Source of the DNA: [Clostridium] leptum DSM 753 | GTDB taxonomy: Bacteria; Bacillota; Clostridia; Oscillospirales; Acutalibacteraceae | Direction: 5' to 3' | Assembly (NCBI GenBank): GCA_000154345.1 | Contig: DS480349.1 | Coordinates: 248,001 to 312,000, forward strand | DNA: 64,000 nucleotides | Shown here: positions 7,682-15,271 of the stretch, one piece after another | Numbering within the stretch: position 1 is the stretch's first letter | How the letters are laid out: every line of letters begins with the position of its first letter | Notes under the pieces: model-generated | Told to the model about the DNA's origin: nothing | Database searches by the model: none | What the model saw: the letters and a program-made list of their open reading frames with translations, nothing else | Program-made: the position numbers and the translations under genes

Positions 7682-10045
7682 ATGAATTTCAATAATATTC
7701 CTCATAAAATGAGAGTTTATCGAAATTGGATTGTATGGCGACTGGAAGATAAAGGTAGGAAGAAGCCAACGAAAGTCCCTTATTGTGTTTATGGCGGTCC
7801 TGCAAAAGTCAATGACCCTCGCACATGGTCAACATTCGATGAAGCTGTATGTGCTTGTCAAGAAGGTGATTATAACGGTGTTGGATTTGTTTTTACAAAT
7901 ACCCCCTTCATCGGTGTTGATATTGATGGGTGTTTGGACAAATGTTCAAAGGAATTATCGCAAGAAGCCATAGAAGTATTGGAGATAGCTAAAAGCTATA
8001 CGGAGTTATCTCAAAGCGGCAGTGGGCTACATATCATTTTGGAGGGTTCACTGCCTCAGGGGAGACGTAGAAATGGCAACTTTGAGATGTATGGAGAAGG
8101 TAGCAACCGGTATTTTGCTATAACCGGTGAATTGTATGATGAGTATATAGAGATTCGGAACGATCAACAGGCTATTAACACCATACACCAGCAATATATA
8201 GCTCTGCCTTGTACTTTATCTATGGAAACCAAACCACTTTCAAAAAGTGTGACGAATTTAACAGATGACCAAATTATTGAACGAGCCTGTTCTGCTAAAA
8301 ATGGTGGGCGTTTTTCAAGTTTATGGGCTGGAAATATATCGGAATATGATAATGACCATAGCAGGGCAGACCTTGCTTTGTGTAGGATTCTGGCCTTTTG
8401 GTGTCAACGTGATTTTCAGCAAATCGATAGATTATTCCGTCAATCGGGACTAATGCGCCCCAAATGGGACGAGCTACACGGAAAAGAAACCTATGGTAAT
8501 ATGACGATTCAAGAAGCTGTAAAACATTGTGAAACAGTCTATACAGGGGGAATTCAAAATATGAATACCGAAAAAGTTAATCCGAATGAAAAAGAGTGGG
8601 AACAGCCAATCCCTTTTAACCACATTAATATACCCGATTTTCCTGTCCATAGACTACCCAAGCAATTGTCTGACTTTGTAGAGGCTTTATCCGAAAGCAC
8701 ACAAACACCAAATGAAATGGCTGGTGTGTTGTCTTTAGGTATACTGTCAACAGCTTTTCAATCACGTTATATAGTTGAGCGTAATTCAGATTGGAAAGAA
8801 CAGCTATGTTTATATACCATAGCTGTTGCGCCACCTGCTGACCGTAAAAGTGCTGTAATAAGAGCATTAACTAAGCCTGTTTACGCATATGAAGCATACA
8901 GGAAAGAAAAAGAACGAAAAGAAGTTGCTAAAAATCAAGCGGAACGCGCAAACTTAGAGGCAGAATTGAATAATGTTCGTCACAGAATCGGGAAAAAAGG
9001 AGAAAATGATATGGAATGCCGCAAAAGGGTTGAAGAACTAACTGACCAATTGGAATTTTTCCAAGATAGGTATCCTTATCAGCTATTTGCAGATGATATC
9101 ACCCAGGAAAAACTAATAGTGACAATGGAAGAACAAAAAGGCTGTCTTACTGTTGCCAGTTCGGAAGGCGGGGTATTCGGCATGATGGCTGGACGCTATG
9201 ATAAATCTTTGTCGTTTGATGTATATTTAAAAGCACATTCTGGAGATCCTATTACAGTTGAACGCATGGGAAGAAAGAAGAATAGCATTCCACAGCCACG
9301 GTTATCTATGATATTAACTGTTCAACCGGAAGTTTTAACTGGTGTGATGGACAACAAAGCATTTAAGGAGCGTGGCTTGTGTGCTCGCTTTTTATATGCA
9401 GTTTGCAGGTCAAAGATAGGACACAGGAATGTTGAGCCTAAGACAATACCTCAAGAAATAAAAAAAGCATATGAAGATTTCATTTTTAAAATTTTTTCCA
9501 GCATGGATTCCGGGGTTATTCACCTAAGCGAAGAAGCCAATCAAGTCCTCAATTCCTATATTGAAATAACTGAACAACGTTTGGTTAACGAATGGGACTG
9601 TATGATGGATTGGGGTGGCAAATTAGCAGGAGCAGCTTTAAGAATTTCCGCTTTGATTCACGCTGCGGAAAATCCAGATAATGCCTCAGAACAGCCGATT
9701 TCTTCTGAAACTATGAATAGTGCTATTGAAATCTCGGAATGCTTGAGTGCTCATGCTATGAAAGCCTATCAGATTATGTCTGTAGACGACAATCAAAAAA
9801 ACGCAAAATATCTTTGGGAAAAAATTCAAAAAATAAATAAAGATATATTCCGTCAAAATGAATTGTTCGATCTTTGTAAGGGAAAATTAAAAAAAGTTGA
9901 AGATATGAAACCAGCTTTGAATCTGCTTTCCGAGATGCATTATATCAAAATTTCTGAAGTTAAGACAGGTGAAAAAGGAAGGCCGGGCACAAATATAATT
10001 GTGAATCCACTAACAAAAAATAGTAAAAATAGCAAAAATGAATAG
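7682..10045 (+). CDS. Primase/helicase-like replication protein with DUF3987 domain
   Basis: The product is 787 residues. Residues about 1-170 resemble the NrS-1 polymerase HBD-type or bifunctional primase-like N-terminal module ('NWIVWRLEDKGRKKPTKVPYC', 'GVGFVFTNTPFIGVDIDGC', 'SQSGSGLHIILEG'). Residues about 320-740 match the DUF3987/YfjI type. A modified P-loop reads 'VAPPADRKSAV', keeping the Lys-Ser but lacking the Gly-rich stretch. Charged coiled-coil-like sequence occupies about 405-460. Proteins of this layout are common in plasmids, phages and integrative elements, where a role in element replication is assumed rather than shown. GGAG precedes the ATG. Confidence 0.75.
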   Translation: MNFNNIPHKMRVYRNWIVWRLEDKGRKKPTKVPYCVYGGPAKVNDPRTWSTFDEAVCACQEGDYNGVGFVFTNTPFIGVDIDGCLDKCSKELSQEAIEVLEIAKSYTELSQSGSGLHIILEGSLPQGRRRNGNFEMYGEGSNRYFAITGELYDEYIEIRNDQQAINTIHQQYIALPCTLSMETKPLSKSVTNLTDDQIIERACSAKNGGRFSSLWAGNISEYDNDHSRADLALCRILAFWCQRDFQQIDRLFRQSGLMRPKWDELHGKETYGNMTIQEAVKHCETVYTGGIQNMNTEKVNPNEKEWEQPIPFNHINIPDFPVHRLPKQLSDFVEALSESTQTPNEMAGVLSLGILSTAFQSRYIVERNSDWKEQLCLYTIAVAPPADRKSAVIRALTKPVYAYEAYRKEKERKEVAKNQAERANLEAELNNVRHRIGKKGENDMECRKRVEELTDQLEFFQDRYPYQLFADDITQEKLIVTMEEQKGCLTVASSEGGVFGMMAGRYDKSLSFDVYLKAHSGDPITVERMGRKKNSIPQPRLSMILTVQPEVLTGVMDNKAFKERGLCARFLYAVCRSKIGHRNVEPKTIPQEIKKAYEDFIFKIFSSMDSGVIHLSEEANQVLNSYIEITEQRLVNEWDCMMDWGGKLAGAALRISALIHAAENPDNASEQPISSETMNSAIEISECLSAHAMKAYQIMSVDDNQKNAKYLWEKIQKINKDIFRQNELFDLCKGKLKKVEDMKPALNLLSEMHYIKISEVKTGEKGRPGTNIIVNPLTKNSKNSKNE

Positions 10046-10083
10046 AGTAAAACTTATTTTCACTATTTTTACTAATTAATTTT

Positions 10084-10124
10084 AAAAGCCATTGATTCCG
10101 TTTTTCGGGTTCAATGGCTTTTTT
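10084..10124 (+). terminator. Terminator after the primase-like gene
   Basis: AAAAGCCATTGA pairs with TCAATGGCTTTT across a 15-base loop and is followed by T residues. It ends the 7526-10045 transcription unit. Confidence 0.8.
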
Positions 10125-10145
10125 CATATTATGATGTTTCCCCCG

Positions 10146-10358
10146 TTATTCTTCCAAACGGTCATAATCTATCTCATAGGTATCTTCAACGTACTCCCCT
10201 TCGGGTAAGTCGTACTCCAGCGTGTTCACCAGTTGAAACGCTTCTTTCAGAGAACTAGCGGACACAGGAATAATCGCCCTCATCTGCCAAGTCACGGGGA
10301 TCCTATAAATGACTTCTTCATTCGCATAAACTGGGCTGTATACTTTTCTTCTTATCAT
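10146..10358 (-). CDS. Small hypothetical protein (70 aa)
   Basis: A 70-residue acidic protein starting 'MIRRKVYSPVYANEEVIYRIPVTWQM' and ending 'EDTYEIDYDRLEE'. The pattern of a beta strand, 'SASSLKEAFQLV' helix and acidic C-terminal strand recalls small DpnD/PcfM-like proteins found in integrative elements, but the match is only in general layout and no function is claimed. AGAAAGGTAG lies upstream on the minus strand. It stands alone between two hairpins. Confidence 0.5.
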   Translation of the reverse strand: MIRRKVYSPVYANEEVIYRIPVTWQMRAIIPVSASSLKEAFQLVNTLEYDLPEGEYVEDTYEIDYDRLEE

Positions 10359-10627
10359 AAATATACTACCTTTCTAATTCGTGTAAATTTCGTTTTTAAG
10401 GCCGGTTTCATACTATCCGATAAATTTAGCAGAAAACCGTTGTTCACACACCCAGGTTAGATGTCTCCCCGTTTTAAAAGGCAGTTTGACGGTTTCAAAA
10501 TACCTTTGTAAAACAAAAAGCGGAACAATTTTCCTCTTGTTTAAAATTAAGGTTTCCGACAAAAAATACCATTGCCTATTTATCATAGGCAATGGTATCA
10601 TTCGTCAATCCGATTTTCTAAAATCCA
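10359..10627. other. Intergenic stretch with one strong hairpin
   Basis: This 270-base gap between the small protein and the XRE regulator holds the regulator's terminator at 10561-10598. Short frames on both strands overlap that hairpin, lack ribosome sites and look accidental. Nothing else is recognised. Confidence 0.5.
10561..10598 (-). terminator. Terminator of the XRE regulator gene
   Basis: A perfect 14-base-pair stem (arms 10566-10579 and 10585-10598) with a five-base loop. On the minus strand it is followed by six T residues, the classic intrinsic terminator. Confidence 0.85.
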
Positions 10628-10966
10628 TTATGATGATTTTGCTTCTTTTTCCTTTTGATTCAATCGTACAACAGCTTTTCCCTGCTCTACATATATAACC
10701 TGCTGTTCAGATGTCATGGAACGAAAAATCCTTAATACTTCATCTTCTATATGAGAAAAAGTCCGGCCTGATTGAAAGTCTAAAAGATAATCGGTCGAAA
10801 CATGAAAATACTTTGCGATTCTTTTAATAGTTTCAATGTCTGGCTCACGTTCATTGCGAATATAACGCCCTAATGTTGCTGGAAGTAAATTCAATTCGGC
10901 CGCAAGCTGCTTTTGTGTTATTTCTGTTTCTTCTAATAATCCTCTTAATACATCTCCGAATTGCAT
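10628..10966 (-). CDS. XRE-family helix-turn-helix regulator
   Basis: The product is 112 residues. Residues about 5-60 form an XRE/Cro-type helix-turn-helix ('ITQKQLAAELNLLPATLGRYIRNEREPDIETIKRIAKYFHVSTDYLL'), followed by a short helical dimerisation tail. Such proteins often repress genes of mobile elements. The gene is divergent from the unknown gene at 11108, and the 141-base gap contains a consensus promoter for that gene plus repeated CCGGAAA/CCGAAAC elements that could be its operator. GGAGGTG precedes the ATG on the minus strand. Confidence 0.85.
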   Translation of the reverse strand: MQFGDVLRGLLEETEITQKQLAAELNLLPATLGRYIRNEREPDIETIKRIAKYFHVSTDYLLDFQSGRTFSHIEDEVLRIFRSMTSEQQVIYVEQGKAVVRLNQKEKEAKSS

Positions 10967-11030
10967 AAATTCACCTCCATTTCAATTATACAAAAGATAA
11001 TTGTCAAGTACCGGAAATGTCCAAAAAGGA

Positions 11031-11059
11031 TTGACAAAAACCGAAACGGAGTTTAAAAT
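11031..11059 (+). promoter_or_regulatory. Promoter of the 11108 gene
   Basis: TTGACA at 11031-11036 and TAAAAT at 11054-11059 have a 17-base spacer. It lies in the divergent region shared with the XRE gene and is a likely target of that regulator. Confidence 0.75.
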
Positions 11060-11107
11060 GATGGTAAGAATGTATTCACATCAAAAATCGGAAAGAGTGT
11101 AAAAATC

Positions 11108-11968
11108 ATGTGTTCTGAAAACTGCAAAATCATCTCTGATGATGGCATGATTCAGGCGTTTTCAAAAGAGCGGATTCCCTACCAACCGCAAGACTGGCGA
11201 AAAGAATTCCGTAACGCTTTGCGGTGTGCCCTGTCGCAATTAACTCCCTTCACAGAAGGACAATATCTGATGGCTTGCTACTATGGGACGGGGACTGGCT
11301 CTTTTGATTTAGAAAACGTTCTGTTTTACAATATTGGCTCTGCGCCTTTTCGTCCGTTTGCCGCCAATCGAATCTTTGCGGAAAACTGTTCGCATCAGGG
11401 AACAGAAACAACTGATGAAGGAGCGAAATTCCCCCATAGGTATGTCTATAAAATCTGTGATTCAGAAAATCAGACGGATTTTTGGGGAAAGCACACTTTA
11501 GCGGCAGAATGGGAATCCCTATCGGTTCCGGTTTCTTTGAGTAGCAATAAGGCTGTTGTTTATTGGCGGGCGCTCAGGGAGAACCCCGGAAAAGTTCATT
11601 CTTATCATAATCTACAAGGCAGTAACTTTGGGGTAAAAATCAAGCTGTCTGTTCCGAAAACAAAAACTGTGAATCTTACCACAGTTGTAAAACCTATGCT
11701 TGACGGAGTGATTTGTGCTTTTCACAGCGCAGATCAATGTCTGCAAAAAGAATCCAGCCTGATTGCTTCCCATCTTGGAGTTCCAAAGCAACAGCTTCTT
11801 AGCACGGACAATGATATTTTGGGAGCGTGCAGGTTTATCTACCCTTATCGGGAAAACAGCGTAAAATGGAACCCACAGGACAATCGTTGTTTTGCATTTG
11901 AAATTGAAGCGGAACACAACAACGATGGGGGTTGCCACTTTTCCGGTGGAATTTATGACCTGCCTTGA
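11108..11968 (+). CDS. Hypothetical island cargo protein (286 aa)
   Basis: I do not recognise this protein. It is soluble, without a signal peptide or membrane helix. Visible landmarks are 'FRNALRCALSQLTPFTEGQYLMACYYG', 'SFDLENVLFYNIG', and 'VVKPMLDGVICAFHSAD' followed by an acidic block 'STDND' and a C-terminal 'CFAFEIEAEHNNDGG'. The 'KPMLDGVICAFH ... D' spacing faintly recalls RusA-like resolvase folds, but that is too weak to name it. It is expressed from a strong promoter next to an XRE regulator, which suggests element-encoded cargo. The start has a GGAAAGAGTG site about eight bases upstream. Confidence 0.55.
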   Translation: MCSENCKIISDDGMIQAFSKERIPYQPQDWRKEFRNALRCALSQLTPFTEGQYLMACYYGTGTGSFDLENVLFYNIGSAPFRPFAANRIFAENCSHQGTETTDEGAKFPHRYVYKICDSENQTDFWGKHTLAAEWESLSVPVSLSSNKAVVYWRALRENPGKVHSYHNLQGSNFGVKIKLSVPKTKTVNLTTVVKPMLDGVICAFHSADQCLQKESSLIASHLGVPKQQLLSTDNDILGACRFIYPYRENSVKWNPQDNRCFAFEIEAEHNNDGGCHFSGGIYDLP

Positions 11969-12074
11969 ATGAAAAACGACAGCCAACTATTGTGCAAATA
12001 TGCAAATATCAAATATGTTGTTCTTTTAAATGACATTGATGGAGCGCACGAAAAAAGAAGGGAGAATTGATAGT

Positions 12075-15000
12075 ATGAAAAAGATGATTGCAGCTTTATT
12101 GAGCGTTGTTTTGGTTTTATCTGTTTTCCCGGCTTCGGTTTTTGCGGCTACTGACAGCGGCTATTCTTATTATATATCAAATGAGGAAGCAACCATCATA
12201 GGTTGTGATGATAGCATCACTGGAGATGTTGTTTTGCCGGATACCTTGGGCGGATATCCAGTAACCAAAATAGGGCCGTACGGACCGTACGGAAGTTCTG
12301 GATTTGCAGGTTTAACCAGTATTGAGATCCCAGACAGTGTGACGAGTATTGGAGATTATGCATTTCGGTACAGTAGCAGTTTGACCAGCGTTAAAATACC
12401 AGACAGTGTGACCAGTATAGGAAGGTGTGCGTTTCAGGGCTGTACAAGTTTGACTAGTATCGAGATACCAGACAGCGTGACGAGTATTGGAAATAATACG
12501 TTTGATGGTTGTACAAGTTTGACCAGTATTAATATTTCAGATAATGTGACGAGTATTGGTGATTATGCGTTTTGGAGATGTACAAGTCTGACCAGTATTA
12601 ATATTCCAGATAATGTGACGAGTATTGGAGACCATGCGTTTAGTAGCTGTACAAGTTTGACCAGTATTGAAATGTCAGACAGCGTTACAAATATCGGAGA
12701 TTATGCATTTGGAGCATGTGAAAAGCTTGAGAAAGTGTATTATGAATCCGATATAACAGCATGGTGCAATATCAATTTTGTAAATAGCTCGGCTAATCCA
12801 CTTTACAACAATGGAATGCTGTATGTGAATGGTGAAGCTGTTCATGATTTAGTTATACCAGATGTTGTCAAAAATATAGGAGACTATACGTTTGCAAACT
12901 ATAGTGGATTAACTAGTGTAAAAATATCAGGCAACGTAACGAGTATAGGAGATGGTGCATTTCAGAATTGTACAAGTTTGACTAGTATCGAGATACCAGA
13001 CAGTGTGACGAGTATTGGTGATCGTGCATTTCAGGAATGTACTGGTTTGACTAATATTGCAATACCAAACGGCGTTACAAATATCGGAGATTATGCATTT
13101 CAGAAATGTACTGGTTTGACCAGTATTGAAATACCGGACAGTGTGACGAGTATTGGTGATCGTGCGTTTTGGGGCTGTATTGGTTTGACTAATATTGCAA
13201 TACCAAACGGCGTTACAAATATCGGAGATCATGCATTCTGGGGCTGTACTAGTTTGATTAATATAAAAATACCAAAAAGCGTGACAAATATAGGTGATGG
13301 TATATTTCGAGAATGTACAAGTTTGACTAGTATCGAGATACCAGACAGTGTGACGAGTATTGGTGATCGTGCATTTCAGGAATGTACTGGTTTGACTAAT
13401 ATAATAATACCAGACGGGGTGAAAAGTATTGGGATTTATGCTTTTGTCGACTGTACCTCTTTGACCAATATCGTCATACCGGAGAGTGTGACGAAGATAG
13501 GAGATTACGCATTTCAGGGTTGTACAGGTTTGACTGATATTGAAATACCAAACGGTGTAACACATATTGGAAATAATGCATTTTGGCAGTGTACAGGTTT
13601 GAGTAGCATGAAAATCCCAGCCAGTGTAACAAGTATAGGTGATCGTGCATTTCAAGACTGTAGCGGATTGACCAAAATTGAAATCCCAGACAGTGTGACG
13701 AGTATTGGGGATTATGCATTTCGGAACTGTACAGGCTTGACTAGTATCAAAATACCAAATAGTGTAACGAGTATAGGAAATGATGCATTCCCCTCAGAGA
13801 TAACCATTCTCTGTACAAACAACTCTGCGGCACACACCTATGCTTTGCAACACCACATTACATATGAACTTTTTCCATACATTTATTTGTCAACAAACAC
13901 ATTCCATGTCGGAGACGAATATCAGCTTACTGTTGCAATTGATTCGGCAGTAGATGTTTGTTGGTATTCTTCCAATCCAGATGTAGCCAGTATAAGTTCT
14001 TCCGGTAATATGACCGCTCTTTCAGAAGGGGAAACACTTATCACAGCGGTAATAAGTGGCTACACAGAAGAAGATTATGTAGCCACATGCCTTGTAACCA
14101 TTAAACCTGTATATCATGTGTATTATATATCTGCCGGAGAAGTGCAACTGCCAGCAACACAACGTAAATTGTCTGAGAAAGTATTGACATTTTCTTCCTA
14201 TACCCCTGTGCGCACGGGATACCGTTTTGAAGGCTGGTCTACAGAGCCAAACGATACAACTGTGGAATACCAGCCGGGAGATACATATACAGAAGATGCA
14301 GATTTAACCCTATATGCTGTCTGGAAATGGACTCCAAAATGTTCGGCCTGTGACGGTACTGGTCAGAAAAGAGTATCGTGCCAAGAATGTGATGGCGATG
14401 GATATACTACGGTCAAGACATCAAGAACATGTACCATATGCAGTGGAAAAGGGACTGTGAAACAAACGTATACGGTCAAAGAAGAACATACCTGCCCCAT
14501 CTGCCATGGCGAACTGGTAACATGGAGTGATTCATTACAAGGTTGGGTACCATGCCGCGGTTGTAATGGGTTGGGAACAGTGACCGTTGAGGTAGAAAAA
14601 GAAAAAAATGTGACCTGTATAACCTGTAATGGTGCCGGAAAATTATATAGCACAAGCACAAAAACATGTAGCACATGCCTTGGCGTAGGTTACAAAAAAG
14701 TACGTTGTACTCAGTGCGGCGGCGATGGTATCTGCACACAGGATTCTTTCGGCGTATCTTATGACCCTAATGGTGGAACAGGAGCGCCCGCGTCTCAAAC
14801 AAAGGAAAAGGCTTCTTCCCTGACTTTGAGTAAAGACATTCCTGTAAAAGACGGATATACTTTCTGTGGCTGGTCAACAAGCGTAGGCGGTTCGGCGAAA
14901 TACCAGCCGGGAGATATTTATTCCGCCGATCAGGATTTAATATTAGTCGCAGTGTGGCAGAAAGAACCGGAACCTATCCCCGGTTATTCCTGCGGAGATA

Positions 15001-15185
15001 TTGACAATAACGGGACAATCAACCTGAAAGATGTAACACAGTTGCAAAAATATCTGGCAGGCTGGGACGTGGAAGTTGCAACGAAATATTGTGACGTCAA
15101 TGCAGATGGTAAAATTAACCTGAAAGATGTAACCCATCTACAAAAATATTTGGCTGGCTGGGAGGTGAAACTCGGCCAATCATAA
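12075..15185 (+). CDS. Secreted leucine-rich-repeat protein with C-terminal dockerin
   Basis: Start 12075 is chosen over the in-frame ATG at 12030 because it begins the signal peptide (MKKMIAALLSVVLVLSVFPA, cleavage near 'VFAA') and follows AGGGAG. The 1036-residue product contains: about 20 or more BspA-type leucine-rich repeats of ~23 residues (about 55-580, consensus LTSIEIPDSVTSIGDYAF); a Big2-like immunoglobulin module (about 600-675); an InlB-type repeat (about 680-750); a DnaJ-like Cys-rich region with many CxxCxGxG motifs (about 755-888); a second InlB-type repeat (about 892-962); and a dockerin (about 971-1033). Both dockerin calcium loops are intact (D-I-D-N-N-G and D-V-N-A-D-G, each ending in Asp). 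A cohesin gene follows 86 bases downstream. Likely exported and held at the surface through that cohesin. Confidence 0.9.
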   Translation: MKKMIAALLSVVLVLSVFPASVFAATDSGYSYYISNEEATIIGCDDSITGDVVLPDTLGGYPVTKIGPYGPYGSSGFAGLTSIEIPDSVTSIGDYAFRYSSSLTSVKIPDSVTSIGRCAFQGCTSLTSIEIPDSVTSIGNNTFDGCTSLTSINISDNVTSIGDYAFWRCTSLTSINIPDNVTSIGDHAFSSCTSLTSIEMSDSVTNIGDYAFGACEKLEKVYYESDITAWCNINFVNSSANPLYNNGMLYVNGEAVHDLVIPDVVKNIGDYTFANYSGLTSVKISGNVTSIGDGAFQNCTSLTSIEIPDSVTSIGDRAFQECTGLTNIAIPNGVTNIGDYAFQKCTGLTSIEIPDSVTSIGDRAFWGCIGLTNIAIPNGVTNIGDHAFWGCTSLINIKIPKSVTNIGDGIFRECTSLTSIEIPDSVTSIGDRAFQECTGLTNIIIPDGVKSIGIYAFVDCTSLTNIVIPESVTKIGDYAFQGCTGLTDIEIPNGVTHIGNNAFWQCTGLSSMKIPASVTSIGDRAFQDCSGLTKIEIPDSVTSIGDYAFRNCTGLTSIKIPNSVTSIGNDAFPSEITILCTNNSAAHTYALQHHITYELFPYIYLSTNTFHVGDEYQLTVAIDSAVDVCWYSSNPDVASISSSGNMTALSEGETLITAVISGYTEEDYVATCLVTIKPVYHVYYISAGEVQLPATQRKLSEKVLTFSSYTPVRTGYRFEGWSTEPNDTTVEYQPGDTYTEDADLTLYAVWKWTPKCSACDGTGQKRVSCQECDGDGYTTVKTSRTCTICSGKGTVKQTYTVKEEHTCPICHGELVTWSDSLQGWVPCRGCNGLGTVTVEVEKEKNVTCITCNGAGKLYSTSTKTCSTCLGVGYKKVRCTQCGGDGICTQDSFGVSYDPNGGTGAPASQTKEKASSLTLSKDIPVKDGYTFCGWSTSVGGSAKYQPGDIYSADQDLILVAVWQKEPEPIPGYSCGDIDNNGTINLKDVTQLQKYLAGWDVEVATKYCDVNADGKINLKDVTHLQKYLAGWEVKLGQS
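12969..13057 (+). repeat. 89-bp exact direct repeat, copy 1
   Basis: This segment inside the leucine-rich-repeat gene is identical to 13314-13402. It spans nearly four-thirds of one repeat unit, so it reflects recent duplication or gene conversion between units rather than only protein-level conservation. Confidence 0.9.
13314..13402 (+). repeat. 89-bp exact direct repeat, copy 2
   Basis: Second copy of the segment at 12969-13057, 345 bases away. Recombination between the copies would remove an in-frame block of 115 codons (five repeat units) and shorten the protein without breaking it. Confidence 0.9.
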
Positions 15186-15271
15186 AGCGAAATTAAACCA
15201 ATCGAAAACAGACGGAATTGTCGGGCGCATAGAAGCCTGTCAGTCAAAAAATCGAAACGGAGGTAAAAAAC

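Noticed and set aside
11969..12074. Invertible promoter controlling the dockerin/cohesin operon, suggested by the nearby small serine recombinase
   Set aside because: No pair of long inverted repeats flanking a promoter was found here or at 15186-15271.
12927..13655. A 242-codon minus-strand frame with repeated Cys/Ser/Thr-rich sequence
   Set aside because: It is the mirror of the leucine-rich-repeat coding region, has no ribosome site and no family likeness.
12300..13800. Regularly spaced direct repeats that could suggest a CRISPR array
   Set aside because: The ~69-base period is exactly 23 codons of an open frame encoding leucine-rich repeats; there are no unique spacers and no cas genes.
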